Assembly (NCBI RefSeq): GCF_021917145.1
Contig: NC_061075.1
Span: 7,153,240 to 7,217,239 of the forward strand
Direction: 5' to 3'
DNA length: 64,000 nt
DNA from: Hypomesus transpacificus
Taxonomy: Eukaryota > Chordata > Actinopteri > Osmeriformes > Osmeridae
Numbering within the stretch: the stretch's first letter is position 1; each line of letters opens with the position of its first letter. The position numbers and the translations under genes were made by a program. This document shows positions 1 to 25,989 of this stretch, one piece after another. The notes beneath the pieces are model-generated. The model saw only the letters and a list, made by a program, of their open reading frames with translations, searched no databases and was not told where the DNA came from.

Positions 1-39
1 AGCAGAAGCAGCTGGTGGTACTGTGGTTCAACAGGGACA
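1..39 (-). CDS. slc9a7: Possible start of the next slc9a7 exon (partial)
   Basis: Exon 12 ends in phase with a split AG codon. At the left edge the minus strand has a CTGCAG acceptor followed by an open frame running off the window (SVPVEPQYH...). Position fits the cytoplasmic tail region, but similarity to known NHE7 tails is weak. Another AG lies about 13 bases upstream, so the exact boundary is uncertain. Confidence 0.22.
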
Positions 40-61
40 CTGCAGACACTGGGATCAGTCA

Positions 62-13558
<13,497 letters not shown>

Positions 13559-16500
13559 ATGGGCTGTTTCTTTTCAAAAAAATCCCGAAGGAAATCACCT
13601 GATAAAGAGGAGCTTACTCCACCGACGACGACGGTGGAGACTAGCAACAACATTCTTACCAATGTCAGCAGCAGTAATAACACAGAGGAAGCGCCCAAGC
13701 AATACAGTTGGGACAAACGTGAAAAGGTATGGAGAAAGAGTGCAAGGATTGCACTCTCGAACTGATTCGCTCAAAAGCTAATTGCTACGACCTTATACGC
13801 TGATTAGTGAAGTCCTGTGTAATTTCAGGTCACATTATAGTACTGTAGTGTTGCTTTTACTGTACCCTGACTTATTAGCCGAGCTAATGCCTTAGCTAGC
13901 TACTGGTACCAAATTACTTGAAAAGTTAAGTCACCAATGCTTACAGTTGACAAGTCAGTGACAGGGTATAGATGAACTGTTTTGCATGCCCGATTGCTAA
14001 ATTGTGCTGCCTGTACTGTAATCGAGTAACGTGCAAGTTAACGTGAACACTGGATAAATTGTTTTGATGGGCATCGAAAATATTCGTATTTGTCAATGCC
14101 TGGCTGGGCGGTAACCACCCTAATACTGTCCGTTAATGTGGTTATAATGTTGTAACAAGCCAGTGTACTATTTTACTTGGTTTGCTAGCTCTATGGGTGG
14201 ATGTAGAGCTCATTATCGGCTTAAAGTCAGAACACGACACGTAACAAGTTTGCTTGTCAGTTGGCCAAATGCTATAAGGGATTGTTACAACAAGAACTAT
14301 TTCAATGTTCATTATCAAGCACATAGCAAACTACAGGTTTGCTAACTTGTGATTACTATACTTGAAAGCGCAGCATGGGAGAGAGCATTTAAAAATCTGG
14401 TTCAAATAATTGAGAATCCGCAAGACAGGGATTCCTGACAATGTTAATGACGCTGTTAACATGGAAGAAAGAACAAGCACAAAACGATGACGTCTAATAA
14501 GTCTAGCATAAACATCATACATAATGACAGTGTCTTATTTAAAGGGTCTGTTCTCTGTCTTGCTGCAGGTTGATCCAAAGGACTACATGCTGACAGGCAT
14601 CAAGGATGCCACTGTAGGCCGTTTGCCCGGTACACTAAAAGGACAGCAGTTTGTCATCCAAGACTGTGAGAACTGCAACATCTATGTGTTCGACAACTCC
14701 GCTACAATCACCATTGACGACTGTATCAACTGCCGTATTGTTCTGGGGCCAGTGAAGGGTAGTGTGTTTTTCAGAGACTGCAAAGACATTAAGTGTGTGG
14801 TGGCATGCCAGCAGTTTCGTACACGCGACTGCAAGAAAATGGAGGTGTTTCTCTGCTGTGCCACACAGCCCATCATCGAGTCGTCCACGGGCATGAAGTT
14901 CGGCTGCTACCAATACTACTACCCAGAGCTGGCCTTCCACTTCAAGGACGCAGGGCTTAGTATATTCAACAACAACTGGAGCAACATCCACGACTTCACC
15001 CCTGTGTCTGGAGAAACCAACTGGAGCTTACTGTCGGAGGGTGTGGTCGTTCTGGACCACGTGCCAGCACCAGACGCAGAGTCAGAGTTCAAATCCGTTC
15101 GGATCTCTACTGATGCCACACGTAGCATCGTGCCCATGACCAAGGGAGGGAGGCGCAAAGAGAGTGACGAGTCTTGCCTATTTGTCTTCTTTGCAGGGGA
15201 CTATACAACTGCGAATGCCAGGAAACTCATTGATGAGGTAAAGAGAACAAACTTGCGTTAAGTTTCTTAATGATTGCACAAATTTGGCATGACACCCCGC
15301 CCCAGGATTGTTATTTTTATCTTGTTTGTTGAGAAAGATTTTCCATTATGCCTTTGAGTCTGAAGTCCTATGACACAGAATCCCACTTGAGGAAATGCTG
15401 ACTTCCCTGTGTCACTGCAGAATGCAGAACCATGTAATAAAGAACCACTTCAACACCTTAATATTGCTACGGATATGTCAGTGGCATATATTTTTGAGTG
15501 GGTACCAGTGCCCCCTTTTGTTTTCTGTCATGAAAGCAAAGGATAAAACTGAGGGTCTAAGCATAAATCTTCAAAAAAACAGACAAATATAAAATAACTG
15601 ATGCTTTTATCAAGACACATTCTGGTGGTTTATGTTGCCAGTTGACCTGTGTTAACGTGTTGACGAGACTGGCTGACCTTGTTCAAGCTGTAAACCTCCA
15701 GGCATTTCGGGCCTCAGAGTTCAGCAGACAAGACAGATCTGTATGTGTCAAACACCTGTTGCAGGTCTAAAATGACAGTGGCCTGGATAGGCATGCAAGA
15801 GTTAACCGTTCAGGGTTGGTTGTGATAGAGTGGATACACAAAGGAGGGGGGGGGGGTGAGTCTCTCTCCAGTGAGTTTTGGCTCAGTAGAACATTCTATT
15901 GATGCGTGTGTTAAATATCAAAGTATGCATTGCTTTGAATCATACTCATCAGAATGGAATTTGTGTCTTACTGTTGTTGCTAATGTGCTGTCTTGCGCTT
16001 CTCTACTCTCCGTCATGCTCAATTACATTTGAAATGTTCTTTTAATACAGGCCAGTCAAAAAGGCTTTGTGTTAGTCCAGACGAAAGAAGTGTCCATGCG
16101 GCCCGAGGACGTGAGCAGAGTGTTCCAGAGCAATGCTGAGGATCTTATTGAATGGATCACAAAGGGTAAGTTCCTTTTTTTGTTGTTGACCTAACAAATT
16201 CTCTTTGTCTTATAGTAATCATGACGTGTGGAAAGGCTGGAGGAAAGAACATATATAGGCTGCCAGTATACATTTGCACCGTGTTTAAAGTTTGTGGTTC
16301 TTTTTTTCTTCTTCCGTAGGTCCAGTTGTAGCACTGGAGATGAATGGGGATGGGGTTGTAGAAGCCTGCAAGAACATAGCCAGCGAAGTGTTCAGTGGGA
16401 CAAAGGTAAGTCTTCTTTAGTTATTTTAGTGACTCAGCATCATTCCGCTTTGGTATTATATCTCTCGGGCGGAAATGAGAAGAATCTAGAGGCCTGCTAA

Positions 16501-16626
16501 CGTTTCCTGTGTTGTGGATTTTTTGTATTTTTATGTTTACAGGTTTTTGTGTCAGAGAACAAAAGCACCTCTTGTCGAGATGTGGACAATTTCTTCAACT
16601 TTGCTGACATGCAGATGGGACTGTGA
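13559..16626 (+). CDS. rp2: Protein XRP2, ARL3 GTPase-activating protein
   Basis: GAP for the small GTPase ARL3, acting in release of lipidated cargo at the ciliary base and in photoreceptors (known for the family). Exons: 13559-13726, 14569-15237, 16051-16165, 16320-16405, 16543-16626, giving about 373 residues in frame (human 350). Seen: MGCFFSKK at the N-terminus, the dual acylation signal (myristoyl Gly2, palmitoyl Cys3). Exon 2 encodes the beta-helical TBCC domain, with [10 protein letters not shown] holding the catalytic arginine finger and [19 protein letters not shown]. The last three exons encode the NDPK-like C-terminal domain ([22 protein letters not shown]). A longer, Ser/Thr-rich linker after the acylation signal explains the extra length. 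It is flanked by slc9a7 and jade3 as on human Xp11. Introns show nothing notable. Confidence 0.96.
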
Positions 16627-17885
16627 TCATATTTTGCATTTTTATTTGTTATAAATGCTTTTATTTTGTTTTTAGTAGTGTAGGGTGTTAAATATTGTCC
16701 AAACAACCACAACTAATTCCCCTATGATTTAAAGGAATATGGGAAACTGAACAGTGTATTAACAAGCCATCAAGTTGAGACTCCATCCAGCAACTCCAGA
16801 CTTTAGCATATGAGAGGTGGGAGCAGGATGACACCCGTCCCTACACTATTGGTTTGTTCCTCAGAATCAGAATAGTCTACAAAACAAAACAAAATTAGCT
16901 ACATATCATGGCACTTTTCTTGAAAGAAAAAAAAAAATGCTGTATGCCACTGTAAAAAAAATAGTACTATGAATATTTATTGAATGTATTTTAAATTCTT
17001 GTTGTTGCTATAATGTGAATGTATCTGTAAAGGGGAAATTTAAGTGACTTTTACTTTATGACCTCTTTTCATAGTGGATGCTTGATAGCCTTGATAACTA
17101 TCATGCCGTTTCTTTTCTTCAAGTATTCAACCGTATGTTTTTCAGCAGTGAGTATACTAGATATTGGTGGTTTCGTGATCTGTGTAGAAATGCTATTAAG
17201 GTGATTGGTCAAAAGAATCTGATTTATAAATAGTTCACCTGCCTTCTCTGATTTTGGTTCACATTGATGACAAGGTGTAATTTATTTGGTAAACAGCTGT
17301 GTAATTTTATTAGAGATGTCTTTTATTTTGTAACGTAGTTTGTTTTATACTCAACTTGTAAATGTATTTTTTTATTGGAAGCAAGGCTTATTTAAACCAT
17401 TTCATCATATAAAATCAAGTGAAAGTAAATTCTCTCTTATTCCTTAAGGTATTGTTTTGCCCAAATGGATGTGTTAAAAAATAAATATATAATTATAATG
17501 TATTCATTAAGCAGACGCTTTAGTCCTAAACAACAAACTGTACCAAGTGGCTTGAAGCTGTGAGCTCTTGATCTCTAGGCAGATGCTCTAACCACTGAGC
17601 TAAACCTATCCCTAATCCTGATGTCAATGCAACCCATATGGGAAATTCTAAGATGATTTTATGTGGCAAGTAGCCTAAACACAACATTGATTTAGACTTT
17701 AGATTCCTCTCATAAAGTATGGATGATGGTTAATGTTCAACCTGTTCTATGTACATCATGGGGTGCTTTTTATTGGAATATTTGTGACATTACAATCTAT
17801 GCTTTGTTACAAAAGAAAGAAATCACTTGTATTTGGAAAATGAATGATAGTAATTGTACTTCTTTATTTGAAAATAAATAAAAAT
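16627..17885 (+). other. rp2 3' UTR and downstream flank
   Basis: AT-rich sequence after the rp2 stop. Candidate polyadenylation signals AATAAA lie near 17480 and in AAAATAAATAAAAATG near 17870, so the UTR may be up to about 1.2 kb. No gene recognised. Confidence 0.5.
17503..17600 (-). mobile_element. Degenerate SINE fragment
   Basis: CATTAAGCAGACGCTTTAGTCC resembles the inverted 3' tail of the window's SINE family. It is followed by a tRNA-like piece (GATCTCTAGGCAGATGCTCTAACCACTGAGC). Too diverged to define its ends. Confidence 0.45.
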
Positions 17886-18089
17886 GTGTACATGACGGTA
17901 GAAATAAATGTAACATTAAATTCATCAATATATATAGTCATGTTCTTGGGAAGGACTAATTCAATTTAATATTGGAGGGATAGTTTATTCATGAACTATA
18001 ACAATTAGTATTCCTGTCGAGTCTTGAAGACGTCGTAAACGATATCAAGTACAGGCGAACGCCGGCGTACAAATTGAGTTAACTAAAGA

Positions 18090-18318
18090 TCAACTTGCGT
18101 TGGCGGCGTTTAGGACCCAGCAGAACGAGCGGTACAATAGGACTGTTGTGCCGTGGTGAAGGGGGAGAGATTGCAGCTCTGAGAAATTCACTGTGGAATA
18201 TAACAAAATTATTCTGAACATTTGTGTCTTTAATGTTCCCTGGTACATGTACATGGCAGGAATTTAATAAAAGCAGTCTACATCTGGAATAAACTGCAAA
18301 GGTTCACGTGAATCGAAG
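18090..18318 (+). other. jade3: Candidate 5' non-coding exon of jade3
   Basis: The coding part of jade3 begins 11 bases after an acceptor at 23286, so an upstream untranslated exon is required. Here a relatively GC- and CpG-containing stretch ends in a good donor (AATCGAAG/GTAAGC at 18318). This is the best candidate seen by position and splice signal only. No transcript evidence is available. Confidence 0.3.
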
Positions 18319-20597
18319 GTAAGCTCGCTCAACAATAATGCTCGTGTGCTGAAGCTAGCTAGCTAGCTAGTATGGGCACTGTGTGCCAAAGCTTGCCCTG
18401 GGTGGCTTATCCGGGCTGTGGGGCCTTCCTCTCTACGTTCAAGAAAGATCTATGAACATCTTTTTCAGATTTGATTAAATGACCTATCTGGCGTGTCGTA
18501 ACATCGACACATATGCACTCAACATTTGTATTCGATTCCATAATGAAATATTTGCGCCAACATCAGCATCAGGAAGTCTTATCTTTGTAGGATATGCAAT
18601 GGCGCCCTTGTTTGATTTCTGCTACTGGTGTGCAGATGTAGTCTGTCTTGTAGCAAGGCTTGAGTTTGGCGCCAAGGCCGACACTACAGTTATTTGCTGT
18701 CCATCACACTCAAAATGACACCCTAATGTTACACTGTAGCTAGGAAGCTACGATCTGTTTAAGCCAAGTAGAGCAAGGTAGCCTACCGCCATGTGTATTA
18801 ATGCCTGCAATAATGGAACATTTCAGGACAGGCTAGTAGTTGTGGCATGGGGGTATGCCCGATAGCTAACATACTTAAGGTAAGTGTAAGGAGACATCAC
18901 ATTTTACTTTAAGTTGATCTTGATAATGCCAAACGATTCCATAAACTTAGCAAGATTATTAACTAGATACACGTCCCTCAAAAATACTTCTGTATTCCAA
19001 CAATCTTAGTACATTAAATAGCCAGCCCTAAATTCTATGTAATTAACCAAGAACACAAACACAAATATGACAGCATGTTTCTTGTGTGAATGGAAGGATA
19101 TCAGCCAGTTAAAAGCCAAAACCATTTAATAATTTTTTCTAAAACTAGTTAGCCAGCCACTTAGCAAAGTTCCTTTCCAGAACGGAAGTCTTTTCTGAGG
19201 AATTCTGGAATGCCTTCCCGGGGAACGTTCGCTACCCCTCCCACGTGTGGGCTCTTGCTGTATGGACAAAGCACGATAAAGCGCCAATGTTCAAGCTGAA
19301 CTTACCATATTTAGAGACACATCATTGACCACTTTGCAACTAAAGGAGAGCTTCATCCATGACAGTACTGTCACACACACAAAAATTAAAAGAACGGAGT
19401 AGCTCATTCAGTTAACGGTTTTTCGTCGTCATGCCGACGGGACCTCCGCTTAGTTTAAAGGATGAACTGGATCATGAAACTGCTAAATCTAACATGACAA
19501 ACAATTCAACTCTGATTTACAGTGCATTACTGCCATACGACGATGAAGTGTGTCTTCAGTTTATCAGTGAATGTGTCATTACCAATATTACATTGCGTTT
19601 CAAATAACACATTTACAACACTCTACTATTCTACTGCACTGCTAATTAAGCTGTGTTGCACCTGAGAGACCCAGACTAGAGACCAGGAAGTAACAATTGG
19701 CAGTATTGTCAGGTGTACTATTGTGTCCATTATGTCAATAGGAGGTGACGCTAACAAGAGTATATTAATAACAAGGTGCCGCTCATTAGTGGAGGCTGTA
19801 ACTGACTCAACAAACAGAAGACAGTAGAGTGTAAGGGAGTAGGTAGCTACATGCCACAAGCAGGTGCTTGGCTCTGTGTTGGAGTGGGACTATAAACAGG
19901 CCTGTTCCTGTCACTGTCCTGTTTTTGTCACCCCTTGAGAAAATGTTAAGGGTCTTCTTGGCTCGGAACTTTGAAAAAACAAACAAACAAAAACTGCATT
20001 CGAAAATGGCCTAGTATCCAATTAGGTTATTTTAAAGGTGATGGAATAGTGTTGTGTGTTACATTTGGTATGTAGTGATTCTTGCAGTGCAGCCAAATCT
20101 AATGTGAGTCTCTCCCATTTTAAGAATAGAGGAGGCCACCCAAACTGTCTGAGTTCCCAGTGGTGTCGTTGATGTAGATGTTTCTAGATTCCCAGTTAGC
20201 CAGGGCAATAGTGACTGTAAATATAAAACTTCTTCTGTGAAATGACTTCTAAACTGCCTCTACTTGTTTATTAGGCATGTTGGGGAGGAGATGTTTCATA
20301 GAGAGCAGTCCATGTGACAGTAGAAAGTTCAGATGGAAATGAGGATATTCAGTTGTAATAACGTAATGGTCTGAGGTCTGTCTTGTCTTCTTGGTATAGT
20401 GGGACCTCAACATTCTAAAAAAAGAAATGTGTCCGTTGAGTGTCCTGTAGGGGGCGCTGTGCGCATCCTCCCAGTACAGACCTGTAATCTGCACACTGCG
20501 GGGAGAGGGACTTCCTGTCTGTGGTGTTTTTAGGGCCCTGTGTGAGTGTGTTATCTGACCAGAGCGATGGGCGTGTGTTAATGTCGGGCTGTATGTA
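18319..20597. other. Non-coding stretch before the Tc1 element
   Basis: About 2.3 kb, presumed jade3 intron 1. No exon, RNA gene or named repeat recognised on either strand. Confidence 0.45.
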
Positions 20598-22258
20598 CAG
20601 TGCCCTCCAAAAGTATTGGAACAGTGAGGCCAATTCTTTTATTTTTGCTGTAAACTGAAAACATTTGGGCTTGACATCAAACGATGAATGTGAAACCAGA
20701 GATCAACGTTTCAGCTTTTATTTCCAGGTATTTACATCAGGATCTGATGCACAAATTAGAAAATATCACCTTTTTGTTCGAACCCACCCATTTGTCACGT
20801 GAGCAAAAGTATTGGAACATGTGACTGACAGGTGTGTTTTGTTGCCCAGGTGTGTCCTATTACATACATTATTCAATCAATAAATACCACTGAATGTCTA
20901 CACTCAGGTTCAGATTGGGTAAGATAGGTTTTGTCTATGCAGACTGTATTCAGAGGTGAAAACAACATGAAAACCAGAGCGCTGTCTTTGGGTGAAAAAC
21001 AAGCAATTGTGAGTCTTAGAGAAGATGGAAAATCAATCAGAGCCATTGCAGAAACATTGGCCATAGCCAGTACAAACATTTGGAATGTCCTGAAGAAGAA
21101 GAAAACTACTGGTGTACTAAGTAACAGACGTCGAACAGGTAGACCAAGGAAAACATCAGCAGTTGATGACAGAAACATTGTGAGAGCTGTAAAGAAAGAC
21201 CCTAAAACAACTGTTAGTGAGATCAGCAACAACCTCCAGATGGCAGGAGTGAAGGTATCACTATCTACTGTTCGCAGAAGACTTCATGAACAAAAGTACA
21301 AGGGCTACACCAGAAGATGCAAACCACTCATTAGCAAGAAGAATAGGAAGGCCAGGCTGGAATTTGCCAAAAAGTACAGAGATGAACCTCAAAAATTCTG
21401 GGACAAAGTTTTATGGACTGATGAGACAAAGATTAACTTTTACCAAAGTGATGGAAAGGCTAAAGTTTGGAGAAAGAAAGGAACTGCTCATGATCCCAAA
21501 CACACAAGCTCATCTGTGAAACACGGTGGAGGTAATGTCATGGCTTGGGCTTGCATGGCTTCTTCTGGGACGGGCTCAATAATCTTCATTGAGGATGTAA
21601 CACATGATGGCAGCAGCAAAATGAACTCGGAAGTCTACAGAAACATTTTGTCTGCCAATTTAAGGAAAGATGCAACCAAACTGATTGGCAGAGCCTTCAT
21701 CATGCAGCAAGATAACGACCCAAAACACACTGCCAAAACAACAAAGGAGTTCATCAGGGGCAAGAAATGGAAGGTATTAGACTGGCCAAGTCAATCTCCA
21801 GACTTAAACCCTATAGAGCATGCATTTTACCTGCTTAAGAGGAGACTGAAGGGAGGAACCCCACAAAACAAACAACAACTGAAAGAGGCTGCAGTGAAAG
21901 CCTGGGAAAGCATCAAAAAGGAAGAATGCAAAAGTTTGGTGACGTCAATGGGTCACAGACTTGCTGCAGTTATTGAAAGCAAAGGATTTGCAACTAAATA
22001 TTAAGTCTTATTCACTTAAATATGTTTTAAGTATATCTGTTCCAATACTTTTGATCACATGACAAATGGGTGGATTCAAACAAAATGTGATATTTTCTTA
22101 GTTGTGCATCAGATCCTGATGTAAATACCTGGAAATAAAAGCTGAAACGTTGATCTCTGGTCTCACGTTCATTATTTGATGTCAAGCCCAAATGTTTTCA
22201 GTCTACAGCAAAAATAAAGGAATTCGCCTCACTGTTCCAATACTTTTGGAGGGCACTG
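20598..22258 (+). mobile_element. Complete Tc1/mariner transposon with long inverted repeats
   Basis: 1661 bp bounded by TA dinucleotides. Outer ends are CAGTGCCCTCCAAAAGTATT and its inverse AATACTTTTGGAGGGCACTG. Inverted repeats are long, about 220 bp each (20598-20819 and 22039-22258), with the motif CAAAAGTATTGGAACA repeated at the inner boundary, an IR/DR-like plan. It encloses one uninterrupted transposase frame. Presumed to lie in jade3 intron 1. Confidence 0.97.
20967..22004 (+). CDS. Tc1-type DD34E transposase, uninterrupted
   Basis: Cut-and-paste transposase of 345 residues from the Met before KTRALSLGEK; an in-frame Met 12 codons upstream (20931) is also possible. Seen: paired helix-turn-helix DNA-binding N-terminus with GRPRKTS between the two subdomains (an AT-hook-like GRPR), then the catalytic core. 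VLWTDETK carries the first Asp, QQDNDPKHTA the second, and SPDLNPIEH the Glu, with 34 residues between the second Asp and the Glu as in Tc1-family DD34E enzymes. Length is normal for the family (about 340). No stop or frameshift is visible, so the copy is either young or still functional. Activity is inferred only. Confidence 0.95.
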   Translation: MKTRALSLGEKQAIVSLREDGKSIRAIAETLAIASTNIWNVLKKKKTTGVLSNRRRTGRPRKTSAVDDRNIVRAVKKDPKTTVSEISNNLQMAGVKVSLSTVRRRLHEQKYKGYTRRCKPLISKKNRKARLEFAKKYRDEPQKFWDKVLWTDETKINFYQSDGKAKVWRKKGTAHDPKHTSSSVKHGGGNVMAWACMASSGTGSIIFIEDVTHDGSSKMNSEVYRNILSANLRKDATKLIGRAFIMQQDNDPKHTAKTTKEFIRGKKWKVLDWPSQSPDLNPIEHAFYLLKRRLKGGTPQNKQQLKEAAVKAWESIKKEECKSLVTSMGHRLAAVIESKGFATKY

Positions 22259-23286
22259 TATGTAGGGCAACGTTGACCATACACCAGGGTAGCTTTGCAT
22301 GAGGCATTTGTCTTCCTGCTTTTCTCAAACTCACGTTTATCTTGTCTTTTAGCCTGGGTCCGACTGGTAGGAGGTTTTTGGTTTGGGCCGTGTGTGCGGT
22401 TACAAAGTGACTTCCGTTCCCTCTCCCCCTCACGGGAATGTGAGGCACGCCCTGTCTGTTGAAACAGAGATCTCTTGCGCCGCTGAGGCCTCTGGGAGTT
22501 TGAGTCCCTCTTTGTAGGCAAGTGAACAGGGGCCTTTGTCTGATTCTAATAGGAAAAACATCTACCGCCACAATCTCTCTGCCATGCTCTTCACGTGTGT
22601 GTGTGTGTGTCATTACTGTCACGCCTAACATGTAGGCCAAGCACTGTGCATGTGTGCTGTTTGACTGTTGCTGTGGTTTTCGACCCCTGAGGCCCCCACC
22701 CCCCTTTCTCCCCTGCTGGAACTAGTCTCATATTTATCCAGAGGAAACCTTGCCAGCCAAAGAACCATCGTCAATCTACGTGACACATTGTCAGTCGCCG
22801 TGTGTCAGCTGCCATAATCCCACTCCTAGCTCCCGTATGCTTGTTTTGACAGCGTAATCTGCATTACGGCCGTCCCTCCCCGTCCCGTGCCGGCAGGGAT
22901 GAGAGGTGGCAGACAAGGGGGTAACCAGTGGAATCCCTAGCATGCTCTTCGACTTGAAATCTATGGTGAGTGACAGCCTACCGTTCAGAGACGCGCCGTC
23001 GACCAACGACCTGTTATGCGTTTTGTGGTTCATGAATTCACGGACCCTTTTTAATCCAGGCTGGTTAAAAGGCTAGGCTGTGATCAATCCTGAGTCTTAT
23101 ACTCTTATACCTCTCGGGTATTGATTAAACGTCTGGGCGGCTAGGTGGATGTTTAAAAAGAGTCCATGTGATGCCACTACTTAATGCCAACCATCCCAGA
23201 CTGGCTGTGGGCCTGGCTGGAAGTGGGAGACACTCTTGTTTGTCTGTTTATTGATCCTTGATCCTCTCTCCCCTCCCCCTCTACAG
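22259..23286. other. Non-coding stretch upstream of jade3 coding exon 1
   Basis: About 1 kb between the Tc1 element and the acceptor of the first jade3 coding exon. Contains a short (GT)n run near 22597 and unremarkable sequence. No gene recognised. Confidence 0.5.
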
Positions 23287-23297
23287 GGTAGGTCAGG

Positions 23298-25954
23298 ATG
23301 AAACGTCTCCGGTCATCAAGCAGCAGTGACAGCTCTGACAATGAGAGTGAGTGGACCCTGGCGGTCAGCACGCGGACCCCTCCCACGCTCCACCACTGTC
23401 ACACCAGCTCCCTGTGAACAGAGGAAGCAAAAACCTCTGGCTAGTAGATGGCTCGAATCATGAGCAATGTGGTGCCCTGTTCCTAACATCAATACCCCCC
23501 CAGACAGGAAGTGAGGGCGTCCTTCCAGATCTCACCTTCTGCAATCTTGTCCAATCTCACCCAAACCTTCCAGGTCCCTCAACCTCCTTCTGCTCCTCCA
23601 ACAAGTATGGAAGCAAACCTGAAACCCCCGCCTCTATGCCCAAGAAACCGGCAGAGGTAAGCCCCCCCCCCCCTTACAAACCCATCGTCTCAGCCCCTCC
23701 ACGCCTCCTCCCCAGGCCCCGCCCGGCCTCCAGAAAGCCCGCTGACCGTCCGTCTCCCCCTCCGCAGGTGTTCCGGAAAGACCTGATCAGTGCCATGAAG
23801 CTGCCGGACTCCCACCACGTGAGCCCGGAGGACTACTACCTGCTGGCCGACACCTGGAGACAGGAGTGGGAGAAAGGGGTCCAGGTGCCGGCCAGCCCTG
23901 ACACCATCCCCCAGCCCTCCATCAGGTACAACACACCCCCAGGAGACCCCATACATGTGAAGGTTTATGGGTAGAGAAACCGTAAAGGTTATGGTGGTAT
24001 TGCGTTGAAGGGATGTTAAAGTATACTGACCGTGTGTGTTTGTGTTCAGGATCATGGCAGAAAGGCCCAAGGAAGTGCTCTTCACCAGACAGAGGAAGTA
24101 CATCCAGTGCTGGAGCCAGGACACGGCGGAGACGGGCTACGTCAACATCAAGGAGCTGGCCGAGGCCATGTGTCGCTACGACCTGGATGACATGGACCTG
24201 TACTGGCTGCAGGAGCTCAACCACGAGCTGCTTCAGATGGGTGAGGGTGAGGGAGGCGCCTGGAGGGGAGACGCTGGTCTGGCTTCTGCTGGAGCTGAGA
24301 CATGAGAGGGCTGATGGGGAGGGTGCTTCGCTCTTGAGCTCTGCTGGTTCTCCCTGTGGGGATCTCACAGTGTGTCTGTCTCTGCTCTGTTGTTCCCTTT
24401 CCTCTCGCCCTCGCTCTCTCTCTCCCTCTCTGTTTCTCCCTCCCTCTGTTTCTCCCTCCCTCTGTTTCTCCCTCCCTCTATTTCTCCCTCCCTCCTTTCT
24501 CTCTCCCTCCCTCCTCTCTCTCTGTGTCCTCCCCCCCTCTCAGGGGAGGGGCCCGTCGACGAGCTGACGATGGAGCGCGTCATGGAGGCCCTGGAGAGGC
24601 AGTGCCACGACAACATGCGGCACGCCATAGAGACGGTGGAGGGCCTGGGCATCGAGTACGACGAGGACGTCATCTGCGACGTGTGCCGCTCCCCGGACAG
24701 CGAGGAGGGCAACGACATGGTGTTCTGCGACAAGTGTAACATCTGCGTCCACCAGGTGAGCTCCCCCCGGCCCCGCCCGTGCGGTCCTGACTGGCCCGCC
24801 CACATCGGGGCGTTCAGCGGGCCCCAGAGTCATGCCGGACTGCGCAGGTGCAGATGAAAAGTAGAACGCTGCTGCACTCGGGGGTCCGTTGGGAAACGAG
24901 GGAAACGATTTTAAGGAATTGAAAAAAGGGGGGTTAAAAGACGTTGTGTTTGTGGGCGGCTGTGCCCCCTCTCAGCAGCTCTCCAAAGTAGAGTGTCTGC
25001 AGTCGCAGCTGCCCCAGAGCAAGGCAGAAGGATTCTGTCCCACCGCCCAGAGGAAGCGCGCTGGGTTCGTTCACCTTCTCACACTCCCCCCAGAACGAGG
25101 AGTCGTCCCTCATCCAGGGACCCCATAGACGGGCGTGGGTCGCTGGGCACAGCGCTTGCTTGGAGTGCCGTGTTAATAGATGGGAGGGGGTGGGGATGGA
25201 GGAGATGTGTAGTTCACAATGATGCTTATCAGACCACAGCTTAGTCTAACCTTCCGCTATTTCTCTCCCTCCCATTCCCCCCCCCCCCCCTATCCGTCTG
25301 GCCCTCCATCCCAGGCCTGTTATGGCATAGTGAAGGTGCCTGATGGGAACTGGCTGTGCAGGACGTGTGTCCTGGGCATCGACCCCCAGTGCCTGCTGTG
25401 CCCCACGAAGGGCGGGGCCATGAAGGCCACGCGGGCCGGCACCAAGTGGGCGCACGTCAGCTGTGCCCTGTGGATCCCCGAGGTGAAGACCCCAGCCGAG
25501 CGTTCCACCCATTCACCTGGCCCCGTCGGGCACACCTGGACACGCGCTTCTGTGTTCCTCTGACGGATGATGTTGACCTCATCCATCTGACTGGCTCTTC
25601 CTCCTGTTCCCCTTCCCCCCTTCCCCCCCTCCCCCCCCCCCCTCCTGCAGGTGAGCATAGCCTGTCCGGAGCGGATGGAGCCCATCACCAAGGTGTCCCA
25701 CATCCCTCCTAGTCGCTGGTCGCTCATCTGCAGCCTCTGTAAGCTGAAGACTGGAGCCTGCATCCAGGTGAGTGTGTGCGCGTGTGTGTGTGTGCGCTGC
25801 GTTTTTAGTTTAGAGTCATAATGAATGTAGTATGTGCTTCGACGCTGAACCATTTTTGCATATTCTATTACACAGACTGGGGGGGGGGGGTGGGGGGGGT
25901 TATGGAAAAAAGGAAAGCTCAAAACAAGCTGTGAAGTTGTCAGGCCACATGTAT

Positions 25955-25989
<35 letters not shown>

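Noticed and set aside
22203-22640. Minus-strand frame of 145 residues beside the Tc1 element
   Set aside because: Starts within the Tc1 inverted repeat, has no recognisable domain or codon pattern, and no supporting splice context.
24372-24857. Long Ser/Leu/Pro-rich frame overlapping jade3
   Set aside because: The first half is CT-repeat translation; only the part from 24544 is the true jade3 exon.
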